Below, in pieces: positions 45,924 to 57,289 of a stretch of DNA of 64,000 nt. The translations under genes and the position numbers were made by a program. The notes beneath the pieces are model-generated. The model ran no database searches. It had not been told where the DNA came from and was given only the letters and a program-made list of their open reading frames with translations. Within the stretch, counting starts at the first letter, position 1; each line of letters starts with the position of its first letter. The DNA lies in the NCBI GenBank assembly GCA_020064725.1, contig JAGTWJ010000017.1, positions 682,001 through 746,000 of the forward strand. The letters run 5' to 3'. The DNA is from Drechslerella dactyloides (lineage: Eukaryota; Ascomycota; Orbiliomycetes; Orbiliales; Orbiliaceae).

Positions 45924-47597
45924 ACCCGTAAGGCCCTCACCACCCGCCCTCTTGAACTTCTGTTTCGCCGCTTTCACCATTCTGGTATCAGCAAAGCAAC
46001 CATACTGCTCTCCATCGCCCATCGCCTTCAGTCCGTCTTGACAGCATCGTCAATATACATCGCTTGGCTGAAGGACGTATATGTATATACCACACATACA
46101 TATACTCCTCCCTCCGCGATATATTAATTTGAATTTCGAGCGGCCGCCGCCCACCGTTAACAACCAATCCCCAAGGCTAGCCAGGCAGGCTTGAGGCTCG
46201 TTAACGTTAGTAGAGTAGCTAGCCTGGAATCCGTGTCACCGCCTTGCATCGTTTACTCGACGGGCCGAAAGCTGCTCCTGTTGCTGCTCTCTACTGTGCT
46301 GCGACTGCTTTGCTTTCTCAATCTTCATCAGGACCGATCGTTCGGCACATTGCTTTCCTTGGGACAAGCAGTGTTAACGCCCGTTCTGGCATATTTGTGA
46401 AAGCCGTAGCCAATCAAGCCGACAAGAGCCAGCAGCGATCCGACCGCCAAATCAACCCATCTCTTCGGCGACCATTTGCAATCCGACGGTTAATTAGCTA
46501 GCCAGTGGTTAGTCGGGCGGAAGCATTCCTGTCAATGTACGTACGCTGTATCCACTCCAGTCGATCGACTGACCCCGCAAAGTAAGGAAAGAAGGGCAGG
46601 CAGGCAGGAAAGCGTGAGGGAGCCCTGCGATAGATGGAAAGAGGCGACGCAATGCAATGCAATACCTACACACTATCGAACCTCCCTCTGCATTCTTCTC
46701 CTCATGGAACCTTCGGTCGTCTTCTTCTCTGACTTGTCCAGTCAATTTAGCGGGCCAATCGAATTTCGAAAAGCAGGGCGGGCTGCCGTCCAGGTTCCCC
46801 AACATCCGCCCGCCAGGCAGGTAGGTTCCTCCATTCTTCCATCTAGCTAGCCCGTACGCCAGCTCATGACAGGCTCTCATGCCCGCCTGCCGTGCGTACA
46901 TACATGTACTGTACAGACATACATACCTGCCTGCATACAGACACCTACATGCGCATGTCGGGCGGACGAGTGGCTTTCGCATGGCTTAGCCCCAGGTGAT
47001 GGTTCGACAGACGTTGGCTGATGTCGTGTGTACTGATGTATCTTTCCTTCTGTCTGCCAGGCTGACACGTCACGCCGGCCGCCCTTTCGTAGCGTACAGA
47101 ACGTCAGCGAAAGAACCGCCCGCCTGCACCTCCAACACATCACCGCTCAATTGCAACCCTGCCCAACAACATCCTCAACCTCAACCTCGCCCTTGGCCAA
47201 TCGCAGGCCGCGCCGTCGACAAGCTTCGTCTGTACCCTCGCTGACGATCTCCTTTGGCGCTCTGCGAGCTGGTCCGCTCCTTCGTGCCTTCCAAGGATAG
47301 CGAGCACAAGCGAACGCTCCGTCGGATTCCGTCTATCTTGGTCGTGCCGTTAGCTCGGCCACAAGCTCGCTCTCGGCTTCCTCCCGTCAACTGCAATCGT
47401 CCCTGCTGACCTGCCTTCCTGACGTTCTACGGCCTCAGCAAATAAGCTTAATCCTAATTAACCTACATTAACTGCTACGGTTTCCCTGTGAATTAAACAT
47501 CCGTCGATTGGACCATCTGCCAGACGTCGCTGTTGAGGAGTCATACCGGCTGCCGGAGCCAGGCTACCCCCTCTGTCAAGTCGAGTCTTGCATTTAA

Positions 47598-47800
47598 CTT
47601 TGCTGCTTTCTCCTCTTTCGTCATCCCATTTCCTTTTTCTCTCTTCTCTTCTCTTTTCTCGTACTCCCTCACTCTTATTATTCATACCACTATATCCAAT
47701 CTGAAGCATCTGTTGAAACCATATTTTGTTCTGTTACGCCCCTCTTTTTCCCCTCCCTCTTTTTCACCAACTCTCTTTCTTTTCCCGTTTTGGAAACCTC
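47598..47800 (+). promoter_or_regulatory. Pyrimidine-rich leader of zinc-finger gene
   Basis: About 200 nt strongly enriched in C and T (TTTCTCTCTTCTCTTCTCTT-like runs) lie directly upstream of the ATG. Such CT tracts are common in fungal promoters and 5' UTRs near transcription starts. Confidence 0.5.
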
Positions 47801-47885
47801 TTGTAGATTTCAACATTGTCCCTAAGGCCGTGTTGAAGTCTATACTCTCGCCTGAAAGCGATCTCTTCCCCCATCTTGACCTCGG

Positions 47886-49811
47886 ATGCAGAGGGCTCTC
47901 AAGATGGACCCTCCTTCGGGAGCTGCTCACGACCCCGTCAGGCAGCAATTCCTGCGCCAGTTGCACTGGTTCCTCTCCCAGATCACAGCGGAGGCGATAC
48001 AGGAAACCGGCAACAGCAACTTTGATAAACAGAAGCGGAACGACAAGTTCTACAACAGCCTAAAGATCCTGGCTGACCATGTCGTCCGGTTCAACGATAA
48101 CCGGGAGAAGATCAGAGAGTCCGCTTCGGCGTCTATCTCTGCTCCAAGGGCCACTACAGGAGAATATGCAGGTCTCCAGGCATCAAGCGCACCCACCGGC
48201 GCTTTCATGCATACACAATCTGCTGGTTCGGTAGCACAGCAGAACTCCGAACTGGGGAGTCTAGCACAGTCTTCGCTTCCCAAACATAGGAACTTCACTG
48301 AAGCTCAGATGGCGCAGGGCCATATAAACATCCCTGCTCCGATCTCTGGCGTTTCGAACGGGCAATCTGTGTCACCTACCATGTCGTTAGAGGCATCTTT
48401 TGCTGCCATGCCTTCACTGCAAGGTAGCAGGGCACACTCATCAGAGTCCGTTCCAACCGTCGGGGCAATGAGCGCTCCTCGATCACCAGTTGTGAATCCC
48501 ACCCGCAGCAGCAACAACATGGGTCAGACTGCACCCGGGTCATCCACCTCTCAGAGCAAGCCTTCAACAAACTTTGGGTTTGCTGTGCCTCTCAAGAGGC
48601 CTGCCCCATCCATACCGCCCCTGCAAGCGGCTGCCATCTCATCGACCGTAGAGATTGAAGCTGCGGCAAACGATCTCATGAATCCCCGAAGAGATAGTCT
48701 GAAAGCTTCCCAGGCTCCAGACGTTGGCCGGGGTCAACCTCACTACCTCTCAACATCTGGCACAGCACCCATCATTAATAATGCCGACGACGGCAACAAC
48801 TCCAGTGGCTCACGCAAGCGCAAGCGCCAGAAGAAGCAATGGTGCCCGCACTGCAACGACCACAAGGAAGGCTTCAGAGGCCCTCACGAGCTCGCCCGCC
48901 ACATGAACATCCAGCATACGACCAAGAAGACAGTATATATTGTCTACGATGACTCTCCGGAACAGAACATGTTCAAGGACTGCAAGCATTGCACTCGCCG
49001 TAAGATTTATGGCCAAGACTATAATGCCGCGTGCCATCTTAGACGAGCTCACTTCAACAAGCGGCTGAAGACCGACACTCCTGCCCAGAGAGAGTTTAAG
49101 CAACTTCATCCCGACCATCCTCCAATGGAGGAGCTACGCCCTTGGCTACGGAAATGCATCGTTGATGTCTCCAAGCTCAAGGAAAAGAAGTACATCGACT
49201 CCCAAGATGAGGCCATCATCAAGATGGAACCTGCCGTCAAGTACGACGACCAAGCTTTGTCTGATCTAGAACCAGAGCAAGATCAAGACCACTTGATCTC
49301 AGATGATGACTGCCGGCTGGATGGTCCGGCGACTCCACCACCAGAGCCCCATTCCGAGCTGGAACAGCAACTGGACTCCCAACAGTCTGCACCGAAGCTT
49401 GTTATGAACGACTCAATGCTTGACAGCTTCGTCGACCTCGACTTCCAATTCGGCCTCGACTCAACGACTGGCATGTTCGACGACTTCACCCAACAACCGG
49501 AGTTCGTCTTCAACGCTCCATCAGTCACGGCTCCCCCTCTTCCTCAACAACAACAGTCATCAGTCCCAAGAGGTTCCTCAACCAAGAACCTCTTCGCGTC
49601 TCAACTTCAGTTCTTGGGCATCCAGCCTAATCAGATCGTCTCGGATAATATACCTGACTTTGTCGGCCTCGACCCAAATGCAATGTTCGGGCTGCAGTAC
49701 GATATGGCACCATCCGATAGTAACAGCGTAGAGGTTTCTAATGGCGGTGACGCCATGTCGTTCGACAATTTTGACTTCAACCAGTTCCTTCACGGCACCA
49801 TCATGAACTGA
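47886..49811 (+). CDS. C2H2 zinc-finger protein, probable transcription regulator
   Basis: An intron-free frame of 641 residues. The second ATG at 47904 has a better context (AAGATGG) and may be the real start, giving 635. The conserved N-terminus (about 10-75) contains RQQFLRQLHWFLSQITAEAI and FYNSLKILADHVVRFNDN. After a Ser/Thr/Pro-rich linker comes a basic KRKRQKKQW stretch. Two C2H2-type fingers follow: CPHC...HMNIQH at about 320-343 and CKHC...HLRRAH at about 365-391. The next segment (FKQLHPDHPPMEELRPWLRKC) is also likely conserved. The C-terminal half is acidic and Gln/Pro-rich with SFVDLDFQFGLDS and MSFDNFDFNQFL, resembling an activation domain. It is probably nuclear and DNA-binding; targets are unknown. 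Confidence 0.85.
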   Translation: MQRALKMDPPSGAAHDPVRQQFLRQLHWFLSQITAEAIQETGNSNFDKQKRNDKFYNSLKILADHVVRFNDNREKIRESASASISAPRATTGEYAGLQASSAPTGAFMHTQSAGSVAQQNSELGSLAQSSLPKHRNFTEAQMAQGHINIPAPISGVSNGQSVSPTMSLEASFAAMPSLQGSRAHSSESVPTVGAMSAPRSPVVNPTRSSNNMGQTAPGSSTSQSKPSTNFGFAVPLKRPAPSIPPLQAAAISSTVEIEAAANDLMNPRRDSLKASQAPDVGRGQPHYLSTSGTAPIINNADDGNNSSGSRKRKRQKKQWCPHCNDHKEGFRGPHELARHMNIQHTTKKTVYIVYDDSPEQNMFKDCKHCTRRKIYGQDYNAACHLRRAHFNKRLKTDTPAQREFKQLHPDHPPMEELRPWLRKCIVDVSKLKEKKYIDSQDEAIIKMEPAVKYDDQALSDLEPEQDQDHLISDDDCRLDGPATPPPEPHSELEQQLDSQQSAPKLVMNDSMLDSFVDLDFQFGLDSTTGMFDDFTQQPEFVFNAPSVTAPPLPQQQQSSVPRGSSTKNLFASQLQFLGIQPNQIVSDNIPDFVGLDPNAMFGLQYDMAPSDSNSVEVSNGGDAMSFDNFDFNQFLHGTIMN

Positions 49812-51549
49812 CGCGATTAACAACCGATAAACAAGAAGCTTCGCTATCTTATCTGACACTCTTGAGAAGTTTCGTGTAGTCTGTCGAAGACTTCAAGCAA
49901 ATGTAGTAGGCAATTAAACAGTTCACAGCTACGACATTCAGAAACAATCAACTTAAGCAACGACAAAGACAAATGATGGTGGAAGTTTATGATTCTGTAC
50001 TGCGTATGCAGATGTCGAAAGAACGTTTACGGCAGCCAATGTAGCCAACATGACATCATGGATGGTTCTCGCGGCGCTCTCAATTTCAAACACATTTGAG
50101 AATTCTGCGGCCATCTCATCCATGTTAGCTTCGGCGGCTGACCAGAGCTTCTTGTATTCGCATTCAACGAACCACATTAACAACTACTACAACCAATCGA
50201 CAGACAACTCAACGCGACCCTTTCAACTCGACGTCTCAATCAATCAATCAATCAGCAAGCTCGCATTCACATACTCAATTACTCATCACTGCATAATCGG
50301 CGCATTACCACTCGCATCTCAGTATCTGTATTTTATTTTCCTATCTTGGTTTCTATCATCCTTGCCATGTTAGCTCCAGGCTAACGTGTCTAACTACATG
50401 TAAACTCCCGACTAGCTTGCCACAGCCATATCGATGCTTCAATGCATCTGCAGCTACGGAAGAGAGTTTACTTTTTGATTTCACTTCTTCATTGTTCCAT
50501 GTTGACATTTTCACTTGGTTTTTACATAACGGGGTTTGGTGCTTTATTTGTCCCAATATTATTGTTTGGTCTTCGCTATTACGGCTGCAGCATAACGAAG
50601 CTAACGACGTCAGAATGATACCCATGACCCTTTCTTACCAACATAACTTGGCTGTGGCTACCTGATCAGTTTCTTGGAGTGGATATATTTGATTAGTGTT
50701 TTCAGGCGTTTCAGCTATTCGCATCGGTTGTCGTGTTTCCGGAGTTTGACATGTATACTGCGGATTATCATCTATCTTCGTGGTTTCTTGTGGATATGTT
50801 TGGTTTGCGCTTCTTGGAGTGAGCTCCATGCTCATGGTTTGATTCCGCGGTTCCAAATAATCCTGTACTAGAGTCTTGTCTGCTTGAGGCTACATGTTTA
50901 ATCTTTATGTTTTTCTTTGAGCTTCCGGCTGATGGGTATGGTATCTAATCCGTATCGACAGGGGTACTCACTTGAAGCAGAAGCTGGTGGTCGAAACCGA
51001 GTGCATAGAGCATTCTCAATCAAGATGATTTGAAGTGTCAGATGTGACGTTACGGCATATATGCACAAATACCCTTAGGGGCTCAGCAACTACACGCATG
51101 CATCTTTCGACCGCATTCAACATTCATACAAAACAAACAGACAGACAGACACACTCAGCTAATCGCTAACGTTGACGACCACGATACTCACATCACTGAG
51201 CTTCTAGCTTACTCAGCAACAGATGCAGATAATTGATAACACGGCCGACTAGACTCACGCAGCTAGCACAGTTTCTTGCGCCTGCCCTCTTCTTTATTTT
51301 TCGTTTTCAGATCAAATCCATATCCTACAACAGCTTTTACCAGAATGACGACAGACTGCAAAAACAAGAAGACCACCAGTGTGGCTTTGAGTTCTACCAC
51401 AATAACATCAGACCCCGATCGATTGATCTCATGATCGCAAGATCCTTAAGATCTTACTACTTCGCTTCTCCCGGCTTGGCCGGCTGACTCAGGTATTTAT
51501 ATACATTTACAAAAGTATATCCATCACCTCGAGCACGCCGGACCCGACT

Positions 51550-51615
51550 GCCATCTCATCTCATCTCATCACACTCCATCACATCTCATCACATCACATC
51601 ACATCTCATCACGAC
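51550..51615. repeat. CATCTCATCACATC-type satellite-like repeat
   Basis: Repeating CATCT/CATCA pentamers over about 65 bp, with no fixed spacers, so not a CRISPR array. Confidence 0.75.
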
Positions 51616-52244
51616 GACAAAATAAAACCCCGGCGGTATTATATTACTACATGCAACAAAACATTACATTACATTACGTTACATTAGCACTTACGAAATA
51701 TCAACGATCAAGTATTTTTGCAAAAAGCAGAAGACGCAAGCAAACAAGAGTTAATTACTTGACAGTAATTTCGCATCACGTCAAATGCAAGATCAGATCC
51801 AAAGAATCACATCAATCGATCAATCGATCAATCAGTTAGCTACGCATCGGTGTTGGGTAGGCATGCACGCAGATGCATGGTGAAATGTTGAATTTTATCG
51901 TTCTGGATTACGTTGGTTACAGGAACAGGGTAGGGTAGCACTCGTTGGGTCAGGCCGGGTCGGTGTACGTTTATACGGTTGGTGTATGTCGGGAGTACCA
52001 GTACAAATTTGATTTTCGACTCTCTTCTTTCTTCGCACCTTTCTTTTTCTTCTTGTCCGTTTTTTTGGAGCTCGAGGCCGGTCCGCCAGCCAATTTAATT
52101 TCATCGGCGGTCTCGGGTTTCTGTAACCTGGATAAGTTGCGGCTTGCGTAGTTTTTTTTATATAGGGAGAATAGCTTGTCAAATTAAAATGTCAATGGAG
52201 TTACAATTTCTGCAAATAGTTCTGGACTACATAGCAGTGACGGA

Positions 52245-52284
52245 TTGTCCCGCGAAGCCAGACCAGGACGGCGAATCTTGTTCC
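52245..52284. mobile_element. Fragment of TTGTCTCG-family element
   Basis: TTGTCCCGCGAAGCCAGACC matches the family terminus with a few transitions, and GGACGGCGAATCTTG resembles the interior GGGCC-GCGAAG block of the 28440 and 31447 copies. No right arm is seen. Confidence 0.4.
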
Positions 52285-52568
52285 ATGAGATAAGGTGACG
52301 GGTGCAATCCGCCGCAAAACGTGTGACACAAGGGCAGCACACGTATATGCATTCTTAGAACCCTGTTTAGCTCTATCCTACTTTATATTATAAACTTAGG
52401 CCTTGAAATTGGTGGACATCATTACATTTCTAGAATTCTAACGTAAACAACAGCGAGCTGGCGTCTGACACCGAGGCTGATGATTTATGGTGCCGACTAA
52501 TGAGAAGCGTTATGCTCAGACAAAGGCATGCGCATATGCCTGATAAATATATCTTCAATTACCCATTA

Positions 52569-52584
52569 TTGTCTCGTAAACCAA
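52569..52584. mobile_element. Solo terminus of TTGTCTCG-family element
   Basis: TTGTCTCGTAAACCAA matches the family left arm. No opposite arm was found within 200 bp. Confidence 0.35.
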
Positions 52585-53383
52585 ACCTTCATCAGCTATT
52601 ACATATAAAATACATATATATAAATTATAAACACACGCTTAATAAGTCTGCTCTTTATAAGATAATGCTTGAATAAATGTGAATAGAAATCTGGATACAC
52701 GTATCTGCAAAAGCAGGATAAACTAAAAATCGGAGAATATGGTTCATCACTTGTAGGAAGGTGTCGCCAGTAATAGTTGCACTGGGATTTCTGAAGACTA
52801 TGCTGTGCAGCCATAATTGGAATTCCCCAGTTGTGGTGAGACTTCAAAGGTCGAGGGTATCAGAAGGGTTGGAGAAAGATAATAATCAAACAATGCTCTT
52901 TGACCGATGTAACCTGCGGCGGGGAAAGTTCCCGATGGCTGAAGCCTCCCCAATTCTGAATTAAAGGGGCTTCGGGGCGTTTGTGGCCAACGACGATGAG
53001 GTTGCCATTATAACGGATCTCGGTTTTCCAGCCAAGGAGTTGGAATTGGTTAAGCTTCTGGTATATCTATCCAAGAAGATCTGAAGGCCGAGGACGGGAT
53101 CACAATCGTCCCAGTGCTAATCGCGGACGTTGCCGCGGCGTCTCATGCAAGACCAGGCACAGCTCAGCGAGTAGTTACGACTGAATGTGCTGTGACATCT
53201 CGAGATCCAACTCCAACTGAGCGTTGCAAAGTGGTATTGCAATGTTTCGGTGACTTCGCGGGTTCTGGGAAGACGCAATGGAGATACGCCCTTCCACTGT
53301 ATTCCTGTCGATGTTCGGGCCTCCATGCTTGTGTATCTCCGTAACAGCTCCCTAACACTGTGTCTAGAGAGATATTTTATCTC

Positions 53384-54037
53384 TCATAGCCGGCTCTTCA
53401 TATCCACCGCTTTGCCTTTGCCCTTGCCCTTGCCCTTATTTTTCTGTTCGACTACCTTCATCTTTCCTTTACTGGGATCTGGCTCTCCTTCTCCCCAAAC
53501 TTCATCCGTATATTCATTCGTAGTATCTAGCCATTCCACCGGATCCTCAACTTCTGCGCCGTTGTCGAGTGCTTTTTCCCCTCCCCGCCCGATAGCAAAC
53601 GCATCCATCTCCGTCTCCTGTGTGTCCATCACCTCGAGCAGCCCAACGACATCCATCCCATCAATTGACTTTTGGAACTCGACGTCGTCTGAATATTGAT
53701 GCGTCCGCTCTACATGATCCACACCTTTGAATGTCGACGATGTTGACTCTCGCGGCGGTAGTAAAGAATACGGTCCTACCGCGCTGGTGTCACCGTCGAA
53801 GTGGGTATTGGAAGAGCTGCCCTGGTCGCTTTTTTCACCCAAGAAAGAAGCATACTCGGCTTCTCCAGCTGATAAGGAGCTAGATTGTTGTATAGGCGTT
53901 CTGAAGTCCTGGTGCTGCTGCGAGCTTGAGCTGGACGCATCGTTCGTAAGGCGGTCAGCCCAGATGTGTGAATTTTGCGTTGACTTGTTGGAATTTGACG
54001 ACGAGCCGGATTTGGCGAGTGACTGCAAGAACGACAT
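53384..54037 (-). CDS. Small protein of unknown function with Lys-Gly tail
   Basis: A single-exon frame of 217 residues starts at the ATG at 54037 (MSFLQSLAKSG). It is Ser/Gln- and Asp/Glu-rich and probably largely disordered. Recognisable segments are SAGEAEYASFLGEK, GPYSLLPPREST, a better conserved-looking DGMDVVGLLEVMDTQETEMDAF block, and EDPVEWLDTTNEYTDEVWGE. It ends in alternating Lys-Gly (NKGKGKGKGKAVDMK). I do not recognise the family. Codon use and composition favour a real gene. It is transcribed in the same direction as RAD17, about 520 bp downstream of its stop. Confidence 0.55.
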   Translation of the reverse strand: MSFLQSLAKSGSSSNSNKSTQNSHIWADRLTNDASSSSSQQHQDFRTPIQQSSSLSAGEAEYASFLGEKSDQGSSSNTHFDGDTSAVGPYSLLPPRESTSSTFKGVDHVERTHQYSDDVEFQKSIDGMDVVGLLEVMDTQETEMDAFAIGRGGEKALDNGAEVEDPVEWLDTTNEYTDEVWGEGEPDPSKGKMKVVEQKNKGKGKGKGKAVDMKSRL

Positions 54038-54559
54038 TGCGTAGCTGTAGGACGTCACAGAATATATAACACGGAAACCACGTTCGATTCAACGACCTTC
54101 GATGTGTATCAAATAAGCTCCCAGGGTCAAGTAAGTAAGTAGACAGAGAGTCATTCTTTCGGACCCTGGACTGGAGGGGGAGGCGGGTATATAAGAAGTA
54201 TCTAAAGTCTACGGACGCGCGAAGATGAACTGGAACGAAGGTTAGATTACCGTTTCGGGCGAACGGATTGGCGCATGTGAAAGCCGTTGCTCGCAGTCCT
54301 GCCGAAACTCCATTTCCGACGTTGTAAGTGGCAACTCCAATTGTCTACAACTGAGATATGGTGGCCGGATGACCATGCACAACTACATTGAAATTGATAA
54401 TAGTACATTATATAAGTAAATACTTGCAGATGAAATGGGTAGAAAATAAATTATGGATTCGATATGTGCGTTCAGTGTGTCCACCGCCAACCAAAATGTG
54501 TTCAACTTCAGCAGACGAAGCCGGACGTGGCCAATCATCAAATGTACTTGCAACCCACC
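54038..54559. other. Intergenic region between RAD17 and the small gene
   Basis: About 520 bp between two tandem minus-strand genes. It should hold the RAD17 terminator and the promoter of the downstream gene. No open frame of interest. Confidence 0.5.
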
Positions 54560-57289
54560 TCAAGGACTATCTTCAATGTCGTCGTCTGCGAGAACCAGTC
54601 CCTCCAGACTGTCCTCGACACCTTCTCCCCGTTGATCTCCTTCACCAATCCCCACAATCCCAACACCGCCATCCTTTCGCCTTCTGAACCTGCCACCGTA
54701 CTGGCCCCCAGCTTCTTCCTTTTGTCGTCTGACTTTCCTCCGCACTTTAACATTCCCCATCTCGTCTTCTTCGCCGTTCTCCACCTCTTCCTCCTCATCC
54801 GGCCCGTCTGGGACAGCTTCACTCTGATCCCCGACGCCGCGATACAAGACAACCTTCTCCAGATTCTTCATTGCCGGCGTCCGCAGCCCACCAACCCTAC
54901 GCAACTTTCCCTTCGTGATCCTATGCGCGTAGGGCAGATACTCAAGCAACGCGTCCAGTTCTGCCATGCCGCCTGCGATTTTCTCGTTCCCGAAGTCACG
55001 CAGGCCGCTTGCCACGAATATCCCGACGAGGCCCTCAATCACCTCTTTATCTCGCCATAGTCGCTGCGACATCGGATAGTACATCGTTCCGCTGCTGCCG
55101 GTACCGCCCCTGCTGCTCTCTCGCTTCACCTTTGTGGGTAGACCGAGGAGCGTCCCACGCACAGCGACCTGGAAGGATAGTTCGCCTTGCCGCATGTTGT
55201 CCTCAACTTGATTACGGCTGCCGGGTGAGATAAAAGAGGAGAGAAGGTCCGCATCAGAGAGATGCTCGATGCACGCCTCAAATTGCTCGATGAAGGAGTC
55301 ACCACCGCAGGAGGGGAGATAGTTTTCATGGACGCCGGAGATGAAGGTCTCCAAGTCAACCCCGGCGGTATCGATCAGCGTGGTGATATCGACAAGAGAA
55401 GGCGGACGAGCAAATGTAGCCAAGTCCGGCGGCGGGTCTGGCAGAATCTCAGGTGGTTGTATCCGAGGGTCCGATGGGTCGACTGAGGCATCTATGTTAG
55501 CAGTGCAGATTAACCATGTAGTTTCGGGACATACATCTCTTGTTCCAGACGACCTTGCCGACAGCATGAAATATGCCCAGCGATGACTCTCGTTGCGTGA
55601 TCAGCTCCAGCCTACATAATGCGTTAGCCATCATTTAGAAGAAGTCAGATGCAGGCAACCTACGTTAACCTCTCACTCTCACTCGCTTCCACGCGGGTTT
55701 GCGTGCCTCGACCCTTCCCCTTCTTTCCCCTGGGCGGCACCTCCCTCCTTGAGAGGCCAGCACTTTTTCCGATCATTATAAACTCCAGCGTGTTAATGGC
55801 ACTTCGAATATCCCCACACGCGCCAACACCTACGAGTACAGCTGCAGAAGGCCGCTCCGTCCCCGTTCGCCGCGCCTCCAAATCAATCACCTTCTCCAGA
55901 GCCTTCTGCATAATTGTCGCTGCAACCTTGTTGAATGGAATGCTCGTTGTCCGACGGTGATTCAGCAACTGTGGACCCAACAGCCGATGCGGCGTTATTG
56001 AGCTACTATTCGACTGGGTGGTGAGGTTCTCGCTGATTATGAGAATACACGGCGACGGGAGCACATCGTCTTGCGGTGTCGCCAGGAACTCGTGCACGGC
56101 GCCACGGAAGGACATCATCGCCGATGACCCCGCGGCAGACGAGCTAAATATATTTGGTAGGTCTTCGAGCAGTATGACTTGCCGTCGATTCGGGTCTCTA
56201 GGCTTTTCGGCCTTCTTGGCGAGTGCGTTACTCGACGCCGATGTGACCAACGTCAAGGCGCCATAGCCTGTTCCACGGCCCATGAATTCCTCAAATTTCG
56301 CATTCAAGCTTTCATAGATCCCGTCTGCACTGCTGTCGTACTGCGAGGGGTTCTCCCACTTCAGGACGTCAAAGTCCATCTCCTTCGCGAGTGCAGTGAT
56401 CGTTGCCGTCTTGCCGCTACCAGAAGGACCCGAGAGAACTAGGAGGCGCTGAATCGTTTATATAAGTCCCTTTCGATCCGAGAATGCGCGAGATAAATAG
56501 CTGTAGCAATGAGCATTCGCATGAACATACCTTTGATGAAGCGCTGGCGAACACGTCGGCCAACCAGGTTCGTACGTCGTCGATTTTACGTTTATGCACC
56601 GCCAGTTCAGCTGTCGACGTCGGTGCATATTTATCCGCCCATGTCTGCAATTCTATAGCTTCATGAGCTGGATTAGAAGCATTGAGGCGAGCTTTTGAAG
56701 GCTTCGTAGGGCAAATGTTCGACGGCGGCGTGGGCAGCTTTCGAGGCAACTCGTCCGGCTCGGATGAGATAATTGGGACGACGACCTTACGAACATTGCG
56801 GCGGCGATTGTCGTCGTCAGAGGACGACTCGATGCTATCGATGTCTTCGTCTTCATGCAATTGTTCTGAGAGCTGGCTGATCCCTCGCTTCGGCTTCCTA
56901 GGAGGTTGTGTGTGTGTAGCCTTTGAAAAGAAGGAGGAGATTGAAGGCGTCTGCTTCGTAGCCTGGGAAGCGGGAAGCTTGGACGTCTTTCGCGGTGATG
57001 TGACCGTAGCTGAAGCCTTCGGCCGCGATGTCCTGGCTGACTTGGACGCAGCAGCAGTCGTCTGAGCAGTCGTAGCGCTAGGAGTCGCGCGACTCGTACT
57101 GGCTGATCCATTCAACGTGCCTTTGGGCTTGCTCGTGCTCGTGGATCGCGTGGACCTCGTGGAGATACGTCTCGTTGACGTCGTTTCGGCATCGGACTTG
57201 TGAGGGGCAGTAGCAGCGGCACGAGTGCCTGCAGGCTCGTCGTCGTCTTCATCACTGGAAATGATCCGAATCTTACGCGGCCGTGCCAT
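54560..57289 (-). CDS. rad17: DNA-damage checkpoint clamp loader Rad17/Rad24
   Basis: Minus-strand exons 56531..57289, 55670..56448, 55535..55611 and 54560..55491 encode about 848 residues. The basic, Ser/Thr-rich N-terminus (MARPRKIRIISSDEDDDEP) includes a PIP-box-like QTPSISSFFSK segment. WADKYAPTSTAELAVHKRKI precedes the AAA+ module. Walker A is GPSGSGKT at 260-267, the Walker B-like sequence ILLEDLPN is at about 345-352, and a sensor-like ILIISENLTTQSNSS follows. After it come PFNKVAATIMQKALEKV and ITQRESSLGIFHAVGKVVWN, characteristic of Rad17. With Rfc2-5 it loads the 9-1-1 clamp onto damaged DNA to activate the ATR/Mec1 pathway. The C-terminus is acidic then Gly/Arg-rich. The last intron is only 43 nt. 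Confidence 0.92.

Larger units (their letters stand above)
41340..47885. other. Long gene-poor region between UTP23 and zinc-finger gene
   Basis: About 6.5 kb. Apart from the candidate frame near 44 kb, no gene is recognised. 42,050-42,400 is AT-rich with T/A runs (for example T14 at about 42375). 45.9-47.9 kb looks like promoter plus long leader of the zinc-finger gene. Confidence 0.45.
49812..53383. other. Intergenic region with simple repeats
   Basis: About 3.6 kb without a supported gene. It holds CATCTCATCACATC-type repeats (51550-51615), ATTAC/ACATT repeats (51650-51685), ATCGATCA repeats (51810-51835), and two TTGTCTCG-family termini at 52245 and 52569. Confidence 0.5.

Noticed and set aside
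51540..51690. CRISPR-like repeat array
   Set aside because: The CATCT/CATCA and ACATT units are contiguous microsatellites without unique spacers, in a eukaryotic genome.
53284..53320. Shared 22-nt stretch with about 61390-61420 (both read FHCIPVD in one frame)
   Set aside because: Two mismatches in 22 nt; a rough estimate gives a fair chance of one such pair in 64 kb. No longer similarity surrounds it.
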